This document shows, piece by piece, positions 41,266 to 52,374 of a stretch of 64,000 nucleotides of DNA (positions within the stretch are counted from its first letter, which is position 1; the number at the start of each line of letters is the position of its first letter). The stretch covers positions 41,275,295 to 41,339,294 of the forward strand of contig NC_133389.1 in the NCBI RefSeq assembly GCF_047511655.1. The letters are read 5' to 3'. The DNA is from Castor canadensis (Eukaryota > Chordata > Mammalia > Rodentia > Castoridae). The translations under genes were made by a program, and so were the position numbers. The notes under the pieces are model-generated. The model was not told the origin of the DNA, did not search any database, and saw only the letters and a list, made by a program, of their open reading frames with translations.

Positions 41266-43850
41266 TTAAAAAAAAAAAAAAAAGGCCTTCTTGCATGCCT
41301 TTTTAAAATATCCTTCCATCCTTAAAAACATCTACATTACAATAACGGGCCAGTCTAGTTTCACCAAAGTTAATCAGATGCATCTGTTTTACAGGCTTCA
41401 GGCAAAAAACTCTCCTAAATTGAAATTATGCTTTTATTCATAAAGCAAGCAACACTGTATTTTAAAGAAACCAAAGCCCAAACCTTTATGTGGTGGTATT
41501 TTGTAAAATAACACTATGAAGCTTCAGTTTTAAAACATTACAGACAATTTTATGGTTGCAGTTGAATGATCAAAAAAAAAAAAAAAACAAGTTCAAGGGC
41601 AGCTCCAGCTCATAGGCTGAAAAGCAACAAAAGAATAATAAGAAACCAGGGAAGAACTGATTTGAAATTATAAGTATTTAGGCTACTCACAGGACTGCAT
41701 TTCTCACATGGCAAAATAAGAATCTACATCTGTGTTCACATCTCTGACACAGTTTCTACAATGACATCCTTTTCTCAGACATGTTGAATAAAGAAATGTG
41801 TTTAGGAATTTTGCTTAGTTAATAATTATGTTCTGCAGTAAAGATGCTAGTGACTGAACTATGAAATTAGTTTTTTAAAGAAATCAAACAGTATTAAATA
41901 ATGTACAAACATTTGGGATAAATTCATATGCTTACAAAATGTTTATGAAATGTATAACACATATACATTTCTTGAAGTAAATTTTAAATCATTTTTTGTA
42001 TTTTACCTGAAAACTAAGGTTTCTGCTAACTGGAATGTAAAGCTACAATTATTGCTTTCATTTAATTGTTTCAATCACTCCCAAATATGCTCAAAGATTG
42101 GTATTTGGTCAAGCCAATATTTATTAGAAACCCTGCTTCTACTCCACAGGCCTCTGAGAATTAAAGGTATTTAACTCAAAATATTCTGGGATAAGAAAGC
42201 TTTTAAATACTGAGCTTTCAAACTTTGAGTTTCTGGGGAAAAAACAATTTTATTTTAATAAATTAAATTTTTTCTAAAGACAAAGATTATCAAAGTTCTT
42301 AAATGCTGTGAAAATTTACCATGAAAATGAAAATTGGCTGAGTTGCCAAATACACTTAAGCACAAGTCAGCATATGTAAGTACCATAGTCATAAAGGTTT
42401 AGAGGAATTATAATAAAATGAGTGCTCTTTATTGTTTTAGGAAGCATCTTCTCTGTGCCAATGCATAAATATGATTCCATTGGGTTTGACAGGAAACACA
42501 GTTTTAATATAAATTTGGCCATAAAACAATACAGCTGTACCACTGAAGTACACACAGTAATAATGTTGTATGTTTATGTAATGTCTTTCCTCATGAAGAT
42601 CCTACAAGCTTACAGACTTCATTTCAGTATTTTCCTTCACAAAAGATGTTTGCACATATTTTAGTGGGCAAAGGCATACCTATAAAGTAAATATATTCAT
42701 CTCTCAAGAAATGTCACTGTATGAATGAATTCCAGATAAATAATACAATACATGTTATACTGAACACCACAAAATATATTTTTTATGCAATACTCTTGAG
42801 ACAAAAGCAGAGAAAATTTTAAGCTCTGAATGATTATGCCAGATTTTTGGAGTTTTAATTTAGTGAAACTGTCAGAAATATTAGCCTTCCATAGGAACTT
42901 GGCAAGAAGACATTAATATGATCAGTAAAATAGAGTCCAACACATAAAAATGACACAATGTAGATTTTTAAAAATATAACAGCAAAATTGCACAACCAAC
43001 CTGAAGCCTCACAATATTCTTCCAGCTCCTGATTACTAAATTCCTATATGCACTCATACTTAGAACATTAAAGAATAATTAAGAAATATTAAACAAATAT
43101 AACACCATAATAATTTACATTTTAGTTTAATGCTGTGCTTGTTGTCAACATAGTGTGAAGTACCCAGTCTCATGCAAATAATAAGCCATATTGAGCATCA
43201 ACATATTACTAAATTACACTGCTTATTAATTCAGTTAACTCAAGATTTACTATGAAAAAAACTTTAAAATATGAATTAATAATTACAGGACGATCCATCT
43301 CCAAAAGTCCCAAGACTAGCATAATTTCACCAAATATTTCCTAAAACACACATGAAATAAATTTGTGTTTTAGAATAATTCATCTAGTGTAATATATAAC
43401 AGAAAAATGTATTTTAAAAATCTTTCATACCATTTTTAGTTATTGCTATTATTTTCATCAATTACATAATGTCTAGAAAACTTGATGTCCTTTTATTGAA
43501 AAAGGTGTGGTCTTAATTAACTACTATTGACAAGAATAAATAAAAGCCTTATTTGTATAATTCTATTATTTTTATATTCAGGAAAAATAGAATTAGCAAA
43601 TACACTCTATATTTAAAAAGCACAAAGATTAATTGTGGGTATGAAACAAGATGACACAAATGTGCTTTCAAAGACTGTATTCTTATTTTTAATTTATTCA
43701 CAAAATATTTTCATTACAGTTAATCATAAGGTTAAATTACCCCAGTCAGAATTAAGGTTAAAATCCTGTAACAAAATATATATATACATCAAGTGTATGA
43801 AACAATAAAACATCAACTTTTTAATAAAATGTCTCTAAAATTTCAGAAGT

Positions 43851-43939
43851 TACTTACTTTCTAACAGGATGAATTGGTGGAATCGTGATTTCCAATTTAT
43901 AAAAGGAAAAAAGAAAAAGAAAGGAAGAAAAAAGTTAGT
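43851..43939 (-). promoter_or_regulatory. Unusually strong splice-signal array around the microexon candidate
   Basis: Read on the gene strand: an aactaac branch-point match with its branch A at 43935; an uninterrupted run of 34 pyrimidines (43934-43901); a further 39 bases ending at the AG (43862-43861); three bases; then gtaagta (43857-43851). No AG dinucleotide occurs in the 74 nt between branch A and the acceptor. Such a long AG-free zone with a distant branch point is known for tiny or tightly regulated exons. The order and strength of the elements are unlikely by chance in intronic sequence. Confidence 0.6.
43858..43860 (-). other. ASXL3: Candidate 3-nt microexon of ASXL3 (AAA)
   Basis: On the gene strand the bases are gttag|AAA|gtaagta, a 3-nt unit between a valid acceptor and a strong donor. 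It lies in intron 2, 2,666 nt upstream of exon 3. Exon 3 begins in phase 2, so a 3-nt exon would keep the frame and add one residue. If exon 2 ends in AG, as the Ser codon at the junction suggests, a Ser codon would become Arg-Asn. ASXL1 and ASXL2 carry an extra Arg at the same place (E-M-R-S-G-T-S or E-I-R-S-G-T-S, against E-T-S-G-T-S in ASXL3, from memory). I recall that ASXL1 makes this residue with a 3-nt exon. The splice signals are seen; use as an exon is inferred. Confidence 0.5.
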
Positions 43940-45430
43940 TTTCTAACATAAAACACAATTCTTTATTTTACCATTTCAGTATATAGGACAATGTTCAGAA
44001 CTAGGCCAGTCTTGGATTTGGCTGACTATGGGGAGGTCAAGAGGAAAAATGAGCCTTGGGCTATAAAGTGACTTGGAATTTCCTCCTTAATACTTCTACA
44101 GTGTGTCCACTTTGTTCACAATGCACATGTATTTCCATATTACAAATATTACAAGAAAAAATAAGCAGGACAATATTTGTCCCCAGTTCTTTTCTTTCTT
44201 CCATTTCCTATAACGGGCCCTTTCCTATACACCTGCCAGGGTAGATATACAGCTTATTCTATTTATTTGTTTTTCCCCCTGGACTATAGGGTTGTGGAAC
44301 CCTTCTGGTTTGTTTTCATTTCCCACAACCCCTGAAGCAGAAAAGGGGTGGAATTTGGAGGCAGGAGAGCAGGCATAATTTAAAACTGTCTAGACATCAA
44401 AGAACCCCCAGAGACACTTTGCAGAGCCCCAGTGCTGTGTGAAATACAGAAAAAACATTGCTTTATATCATCAAATCACTGGTGGTACACATAAAAATTT
44501 CCTAATGCTGAATATTTTGTGAAGGGAAGTATAGCCCATCTACTTAAATAATTATAAAAAACAGGACAAATACTTGGGGAATGTTATTGAAAGGCTATTT
44601 ATGGACACGACAAAGAAATATCATAACCACAGGCTCCATTCCTTTACACATAAAAAATGCTTTATAAGGTAATAGTTAAGTATTCCAAATCTTAAGCTAT
44701 TTTATTATATCAATGTAGCTCATATTTAGTAAAAAATTTAGATGGAAATGATTTCTTATAAATGTTTTAAAACCTTTTTTCAAATATGGGAAAACAAAAA
44801 AGTAATCCTATACAATATAAATCTAAAATTTCAACAAATTCAATAAGCAATTATAAAGCACCATTATTAGACAGTTACTATGTTAAATGCTATTAATATA
44901 AATAATTATATGCTCATTTTCCTTTCAGAAAATCAATAATAGCTTCTTTTAAGTATTCCCCCAGTTAGCGTTGAGAAGATATCTTAATCATAAGGGATAT
45001 GTTTTTAAGAGTAAATTATGTGATCCTCTCCGGCACAGATGAGACTTTAATTGTTGTTAGAGGATCTTTATGCTCACTTTGTGAAAATTAAATTGTTTAT
45101 ACTTCAGATTTGTGTACTTGGCTGTATGCATGTGATACTTCACAAAAATGTTTCTAGCATGTTAAAAATGAATAATACACCCTGGGATTTATTTGGGTAT
45201 AAATAAATTCACCAGTAAATGATATGCCTTCAAAACATACTTACTGACACTGTGTACATCAGAGGATAAACAGGTAACCTAGATGATCAAAAACTACTCT
45301 AGAAAAATCAAGACCAAATTAAATTCCTACTCTTAAAAAATATTATTGCTACTGAGGAACTCTCTAAAATGAATGAAAATAAAACACATTAAAATTATTT
45401 AAAATGAAGGCATATATGTTATCTGAGTAA

Positions 45431-45461
45431 TATATGTATGTATGTATGTATGTAAAGTATG
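45431..45461. repeat. TATG tetranucleotide repeat
   Basis: About five TATG units with a short interrupted continuation. Confidence 0.85.
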
Positions 45462-46294
45462 TAGGAAATTATATGTCATCTGAATAATCCCAGCACAAAA
45501 TGGGCACACATAGAAATGACCTACAATAACCCTGAAATTTGATTCTGGAAAAGTGTACCAAACCTCATGGTCCCTTTTCAGAAAACTACTAATGAGAGTT
45601 TTTAATAAACACTGACATATAAAGAATAAAAATGATTAGACTTCAGAATACAGAATAAAATAGGAACAAGCTATCAACTCAAATAAGAGATGGGTCATAT
45701 TTAAAAAGTAGCTATTTTGCAAATTTCTATGTGCAGGCATCTACCTAATTTTTCAGTACTCCTATGTCTAAGATGAAGCATGAAACACAGTCTTAGTGTT
45801 CCTTTTATCAGATAGGTACTCTGAGGCAGGAAATATCAAATTGTCAAGTCTCTGACTGACTTGAATAATATAAAAAGTATAAAAAGATACTCTCTTGGAA
45901 TAGCGACAGACATTTGAACTTAGACATTTTTCCTACTTTATAGAGACTACCATGCTACTACTGTAGTATAATTCATACAGATGTACTCACTAAAGTGACC
46001 TTTTGCTTTAGGAGGCAAAAAAATTCCAAAACACTAGTGGAAGAACAAGAATTTAATTAGTATTATTTTAAAGTACAATCTACATGGGCATATAGCCCCC
46101 ATGTAAGTGTAAACAAAGCTTATGATCTATATTATAATTTTCAGAGATTCCCTACTAAAACAGCAGGTGAGGTGGTCATCTTTAATTGCAGACATCTACT
46201 AGACTAAATGATACTTATAGAACTCACTATTGGCAATTGTTCCTCTACAACCATGCACTGCTATGCAAGCCACGTGACCCTGCTCACTAGAGAA

Positions 46295-46515
46295 GAGCAT
46301 CGCACAGTGAGCAAGACTGTGGGCTCTGGAACCAACTTGAATTCAACCGAGACTGGATCATTTACTGTATGTACCACACCTGACTTAGCCTTTCTAGGAC
46401 TCAGTTTCCTCAACTGCAAAATGTGAATTATAAAAGTCACTGTGTTAGAGAGAACTATTATGAAGATTACAGAAGTTAAAATAAGTAAAGCATTTAGAAT
46501 GATGTTTGTTTTAAG
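46295..46515 (+). mobile_element. MIR SINE
   Basis: MIR with gtgggctctggaaccaactt, actcagtttcctcaactgc, aaaatgtgaattataaaag and a gaagattacag motif. Confidence 0.8.
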
Positions 46516-46698
46516 CATTCCAAGACTATAAGCTATTATTATAAACAATGCCACTACTACTCAAAGTCACTAACATGTAGAGATTCAAAGAATGGCAAAT
46601 GGGAAGAAAGTATTTCAAAACTTGTTAAAAGTGTTGGCTCTCATACAGTTTTGTTTAAATTCTAATTTCATTTCCACCTAATTACCAAAAATAAGTGA

Positions 46699-46912
46699 GA
46701 CTGGGAGCAGTGTCTCATGCCTATAATCCTAGCTACTTAGGAGACAGATAGGAGGACTGTAGTCAAAGGCCAATGCAAACAAGAGAGCAATACCCTATCT
46801 GAAAAATAACTATAGCAAAAAAAGCTGGGAGCATGGCTCAAATGGTAGGGTACTTGCACAGCAAGCACTAAACCCTGAGTTCAAAAAAATCCCAGGACCT
46901 CCAAAAATAAAT
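46699..46912 (+). mobile_element. Dimeric B1-ID SINE with target-site duplications
   Basis: The left half is a 7SL-derived B1 (cctataatcctagctactta, 46730 on), joined by an A-rich linker to an ID-type tRNA half (ggctcaaatggtagggta, cctgagttcaaaaa) and an A-rich tail. Identical 10-bp repeats, aaataagtga, flank it (46689-46698 and 46913-46922). Such dimers are known from squirrels, dormice and beavers rather than mouse or rat. Confidence 0.82.
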
Positions 46913-47059
46913 AAATAAGTGAAGGCATGGACATGTGGACCACTCCTATAGTTTTTCACTTGAATAATATTGAAAAAAAGAGAGAAGAAAGCAAGCAACA
47001 AATATCTATTATTATATTCACCATTTGCTAAAATCATCTATGATGTGTCTGAACTCTTG

Positions 47060-47250
47060 CAGTTATGATCTCGTATTCCTTACCACCACTATAAAATGTA
47101 AGCATGAATCCCAGTTTCACGGATATGAATGAGATTCAAACATTAAGAAATTTATTGAAGTTCAATCACCATTAAGTGATGTAGTGAAATCCAAACTCTA
47201 ATCTGTTTTCAAAGCCCATTTTCTTTCCATTGTCCTATATTCTCTCTCCA
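47060..47250 (-). mobile_element. MIR SINE
   Basis: Complement of MIR with cccagtttcacggatatgaa, tgaagttcaatcaccatt and tttcaaagcccattttctt. Confidence 0.65.
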
Positions 47251-47828
47251 TTAAATTGCCTTCACCATTTATTTAATCTACCCTGACTGTTAAAAGAATA
47301 TTAGCACTTAAAGGAAACACACACAGAAAAGCTGGAAGCTGCTAACTGGTATGGTGGTTAGGTCCATTTTCACTCAGCTCTACATGTGACAATAACTTCC
47401 CCAGTGTAAATTTCAAATATTATATAGACCTAGACTATAGAAGATGACCATGTTGGTTATCTTCCTCGGGAATGCTGTCCATGAAACTTAAGAAAGAAAG
47501 AACTTGGAGAAAATATGGCAGAGAATTCAGGCTTGTAACTAAGATGCCTATGTAGAAATAGATCATTATAGAAAAATAATCAATTCATTGAATAAATATT
47601 TATTCAAATACTATATAGGTCAAGTTAATTTTGAAATAAATTTGCACTTCGTACTTTGCACGTAACAAAAGTATATGCTGAGCTGAACTGAATTTTCTGA
47701 AAATATGTGAAAGTACAGGGGACTCAACAGAAAAACAGCCTTAAGGCATGTTACAAACAAGAGGAAAAATCACTTGGAATTTAAACATTTTCCTTAGGTT
47801 TATTCCAAGGCAATGACTGAGATGTGAT

Positions 47829-47880
47829 CACGTGTGGACTTATGTTATCAGACTACAAATGCAGCAATAGCCAACACGTG
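47829..47880. promoter_or_regulatory. Pair of palindromic CACGTG E-boxes
   Basis: CACGTG occurs at 47829-47834 and 47875-47880, 46 bp apart, in non-repetitive sequence. This hexamer is bound by bHLH-zip factors such as MYC/MAX, USF and CLOCK-type proteins. Two CpG-bearing copies so close in a CpG-poor intron are unusual; function is inferred only. Confidence 0.35.
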
Positions 47881-48639
47881 GCCATTAGTGGCTCTTTATG
47901 ACTTTATAATATTTCACCACCCATGCAAGCCCAACAAAAATATCTCCAACTAGGTAGGAAATATGACTTCCAAAATGAAGTAACAAATTTCATATATGAA
48001 AGAAAATAACAGATACCATAATTATATTTGGTATGATAAATTAGTATCATATCTTCCACTTGTAGCTACTCATCTTTACCCATGGTGTTAACAGCAATAG
48101 TTAATAGTATACCAGTCCCCAAATTTGTTCTATGGGATGTTAGTCCTAAGTGATACTCCAAAAATATCGTCAAATGAGTCTGGGAAATAAAGATGCTATA
48201 TGTTTATCTCCAAACCTGACAAATAAATTAGCAATACATATTAAAATCTCCTAAAAATCCTTCTTAACTCCATGTCTCCTATCCACAGATCATAAAAGAA
48301 TCATCCACATCATAATATTTAGCCAGGTTTTCTTATTGTGGTATGCTAAAGTTACCCATGAGGAAATGCTATTCTATATTAAAAGGGTTAGGGTCACTAG
48401 GGAAAAAGTGCCTCATAGCAATTACTCCAAAGAATGTCTAATTTTCTTAGCTAAATCTTAAAAGATTATTCTCAAAACATACAAAATACCTACTTTTTAT
48501 ACCATGAGAATACAATGCAATTGATGATTTTCCCTTTGTAAATTTATAAAATTGAAAAATATAGCCAAGAACTTTAAATAGAATTGAAAAATTTATAAAG
48601 TTTCCATGTTGAATATTTTCAGACGTATATTAACTAACA

Positions 48640-49480
48640 GATGAATAAGAAGAGCATCTCACTCATCTCCTCAGTACAGGCCTTCCTCCTGATTCCTGAT
48701 TCACTCACTCAGTCATGGGTACTACCCTCCTCATCACCCACCACTGAAATATTTTTCAGACTATTCCAATTACTTTGCCTTCACAAGCCTCAACAAAGTT
48801 CATCTTAAATTTACATGATTACTTTCTCATATCCAAATTCAGTATTTGCCTCACTCACAAGAGCCCCCAACTGCTCTTCCTGCCTTATCTCCCTGCTCCA
48901 ACTTGTCTTACACACTGGTGTCAAATAATTTTTTATTTAAAAACAAACACAAAATACACTTCTCAGACTACTTCTTAGGCTATGCCATTCACTTTTTTTT
49001 TCAATCTATGGTTTTCACTGCTTACCAAAGGAAGTACAAACTCCTCATGGTAAACATCAAGTCCTCAACCACACTCTTGGTATCTACCTCATCTTCATCT
49101 GCTCCAGCTCTTATACAGTCCCCTATAATCTGACCCAACTCAGTAAATCACTGTGCCTCTATGGTCTCCCATCTCTGCTTTGGCACATGTGAAGACCTGT
49201 GTAAGGAATCATTATCCCCCCCAGTCATGCCCCATTTTGTCACTCAAAATACAGTTTTAAAGAGAACTTTTAACTACAACCATTATGCTGAAAACTTTCG
49301 TGATCCAAGCATATCCTCCTTCCACTAGAATACTTTGCATTATGTTTTGTTTTCAAACACTATTTACACCTCTAACTTTCATGCCCTTACTATGTTTGCA
49401 AATTCATACAGGAGATACACATTTTTATCTTTGCATGGCCTGACAAGCTATCACAATGTACTCAAAAGATATTTGTTGCA
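48640..49480 (+). mobile_element. Old L2-like LINE fragment
   Basis: Pyrimidine-rich sequence resembling the 3' part of mammalian L2, including a block near 49025-49140 (aagtacaaactcctcatgg onward and the tataatctgacccaac stretch). Diverged, no open frame of note, edges uncertain. Confidence 0.5.
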
Positions 49481-51639
49481 ATAAGTTTAATTACCACTCT
49501 AAAGCTGTTGTAATCATGGATATGTAGACATTAAACACCTACAACGGTTATCACCAATACTCTTTTTAAACTCATGGCTATAATCAATCATGTTTGTAAA
49601 GACTCTATATATCAAGCAGTCTTACATTTGCAAGCAATGAAGTCTTTTCTTTTAGGAAGTCTACTTCATTAATAATGTGATTCCAGTATTGCCATCATGA
49701 AATGCTCTTATTTCTCCATGGGAAAGGCTGGTGATATTAAATAATCTCTCTGATAATAATGATTAGTCAATTAGTGTGAATTTAAGTATTTTTGAAGCAT
49801 TACTATAGAAATTAAGAAAAAGAACATAAGTTATTTTCAGTAGGAACATCAGCTGTGAGGACACATGAAAGATTGGCTAGTGCATATCTGGGCCTCCACA
49901 AGGACAGAGCCTGCTGAAAATAAAACTAACCAGAGGAAAGCAGAATCAAACGTGGACATAAAAGAAGGAGAAAAATGATATCCCTTGATCTAATGCATTA
50001 TGTTACAATTACAATCAGGTCAAAGATCAACCCATTGGATGCCTAAGTTAAGTAAACCAATAAATGCCTTGCTGATTTTATTTTTGACATCTGGTTAACA
50101 GAAAACCTAAGTGATTTATGGAAGCTTACTTTATTTTTCAAAGCCTGATTTCATTATCTGTAAAATGATGACTTTAAAGTAGGTGCATTTTAAGCTAATA
50201 ATCCTTTTCTGGTTTTGGTTTTAAGGGCAATTAGTAATAGTTTGACTATTAACTTTCTAAAGTTCATTTCAATTAGGCTGCCAGTCTGTATGTTTCCCTC
50301 ATCCTCAATGCCTTTTCCTCCTGAAAACTACCAATTGCCTTTCCAGTCCATAAGGCTCCTCCCTATGCCTCTCCAAGCATTATGACTATGCTACCATCAT
50401 ACAGCCCAGTCTAACACCACGCTGGTTGTGGCAACTTGGTCCTGGAGACTGCTTTCTCTATTAATGATTGTTTTGTGTTCCTGTCATAGGGCCGTGCCTA
50501 CCTTGAACACTCAGAAAACATTCAGGAACTTTCTGATAAATTAACATTTCACAATTTACAGAGTAGAACAAAATGTGAAGCATGACAATTCTAAATATTG
50601 GCTGAAGTTGTCCAGACATAAGAATGATGAAATACTCCAGTAAAAATATAGACAGGTATAAACAATTTGGAAAGACGTTTGGCAATAGCTAGTGAAAAAC
50701 AAAACTGCACTTGCTCTAGAGATCAGCACAATCCACCTTTGGGGATAAACTCTAGAAAAATTCACATTCTTACAGACAGACATTATTTGGTATAGGAAAA
50801 AATTATAAATAACCTAAATGTTCAATAGAGTATAGCTATAGACATAAAGACATAAACTTTTACTTAGATACTCATAGTAAAAGTGTGGAATTCTAAACTA
50901 TAATAATAAATAGAAAATCTATGATGCTGGTTGCCTCTAAGAAGAAAGAGAGGGAGTTGAAGTTATTTCAGCTCTGTTAGGCTTCATTTAAAATAAATAG
51001 GAAGCAACTATGACAGTGTGTCCACAGTTGTTAATTCCAGCCGGTTTCTGTGGGTATAAGGGTTCTCCAAATAGAAAAAAATGATTATTGCTATTTTACC
51101 CACAATTTGGCTCATAATTCTATCCTATTTTGCCTTTTTATAATTTGGCTAATGATTAATAATTTTGTGCAGGCAAATATTGATTTACATGGAAAGTATA
51201 AAGGTACATCATTATACCCAGGTAAAGGTAAAAGTCCCTTTCAATCACCCTCAATCCCACACACTGCTTCAGAGGCAGGCTACTGAAGAGCCACCATGCT
51301 TTCTTTCCAAGCTTTCTGTATTTGCATTACTATAGATTCATATATTCAATTCTGTTGTTTTGGTAATTTTGTTTCCAATACAGTGAGGACATTTATTACA
51401 TAATGTTAGGTATGCTTTTATACTTAACAAGATTAGGAGATTTTTCCACAGAACACTTTTTTGCTCTTTATATTCTATAGAATTTTAGATGCTTTTAATA
51501 TTCACATAATGCTCTTAAAAGCCTATAGAATAGACATACTGCAACATGACTTAACTATTTCCTTGTTAAAGAACACTTAGTTTGCTTACAACTACCCATT
51601 TATATAGTGCAGAGATAGAAAAACTAGTATGTACTTCCC

Positions 51640-52020
51640 ATTATATGTATAACCATCTCTCCAGAATGATTCCAAAAGCTGAGTTTTCAGTTTGAAGGGT
51701 GCTGTGGCAATGTTGATAGCCACTTTCCAATGAGTATCTAATCAATGATGGACAGAATTCATCTTTACACTTTTGCTAATCCAGTTGAGTGAAAGTGGAG
51801 AGACCATTCCAAATAGAGGGAACAGCACAAAAGAGGCCTGGACAAAACAGATACCCTAATTATGACGAGTTGACATTTCCAGAGCAGCATGTATGAGGAA
51901 GGGTAGAGCAGGGAGCTGCATGGTATTTAATACTACCTTTTAAATGCAAGAGCAAACAGCTTATACTTCATGGAAGAGATGGTGCGAGCCCCAGGGGGTT
52001 TTAACAAGAAAAGCATGAGG
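51640..52020 (-). mobile_element. Old L2-like LINE fragment
   Basis: The plus strand shows the reverse of the L2 3' region: gggaacagcacaaaagaggc near 51819 and a stretch on size of effect 'gcatgaggacagattta' near 52010. Sense is minus. Boundaries are approximate. Confidence 0.45.
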
Positions 52021-52038
52021 ACAGATTTAAACCAAGGT

Positions 52039-52132
52039 ACACCTACAAGACATACCAGCCAACAAGGCATCTCAATACTGGCCTGACACCTACAAGACAT
52101 ACTGACCAACAAGGGATCTCAGTACTGGCCTG
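52039..52132. repeat. 47-bp tandem duplication
   Basis: 52039-52085 and 52086-52132 both begin acacctacaagacatac and end tactggcctg; I count five differences between the copies. It lies just before the ID/AAGG region. Confidence 0.9.
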
Positions 52133-52224
52133 CAGGGAAGACGGCAAGAGTTTCATCAAACAATAATGGTAGCGTAGATTAGTTTTAGGGGAGATGTGGA
52201 GAGTCAAGAACTACATGGGGTAGG

Positions 52225-52290
52225 GGGATGTTTAGCTCAGTGGTAGAGCAACTTGATTTAATCCCCAGAACAGAAACAAAACAGGAGGAG
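52225..52290 (+). mobile_element. ID-type SINE with expanded purine tail
   Basis: gatgtttagctcagtggtag followed by agcaacttgatttaatccc: an ID core missing part of its middle. Its A-rich tail runs into the GGA/AAGG repeat beginning at 52281. Confidence 0.72.
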
Positions 52291-52374
52291 GGAGGCAGGG
52301 AGGGAGGAAGAGAGGAAGGAAGGAAGGAAGGAAGGAAGGAAGGAAGGAAGGAAGGAAGGAAGGAAGGAAGAAGG
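52281..52374. repeat. Purine microsatellite with long AAGG array
   Basis: All-purine tract: GGA-type repeats, then about 14 uninterrupted AAGG units (about 52314-52371). Open frames across it on both strands are repeat artefacts. Probably length-variable. Confidence 0.95.
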
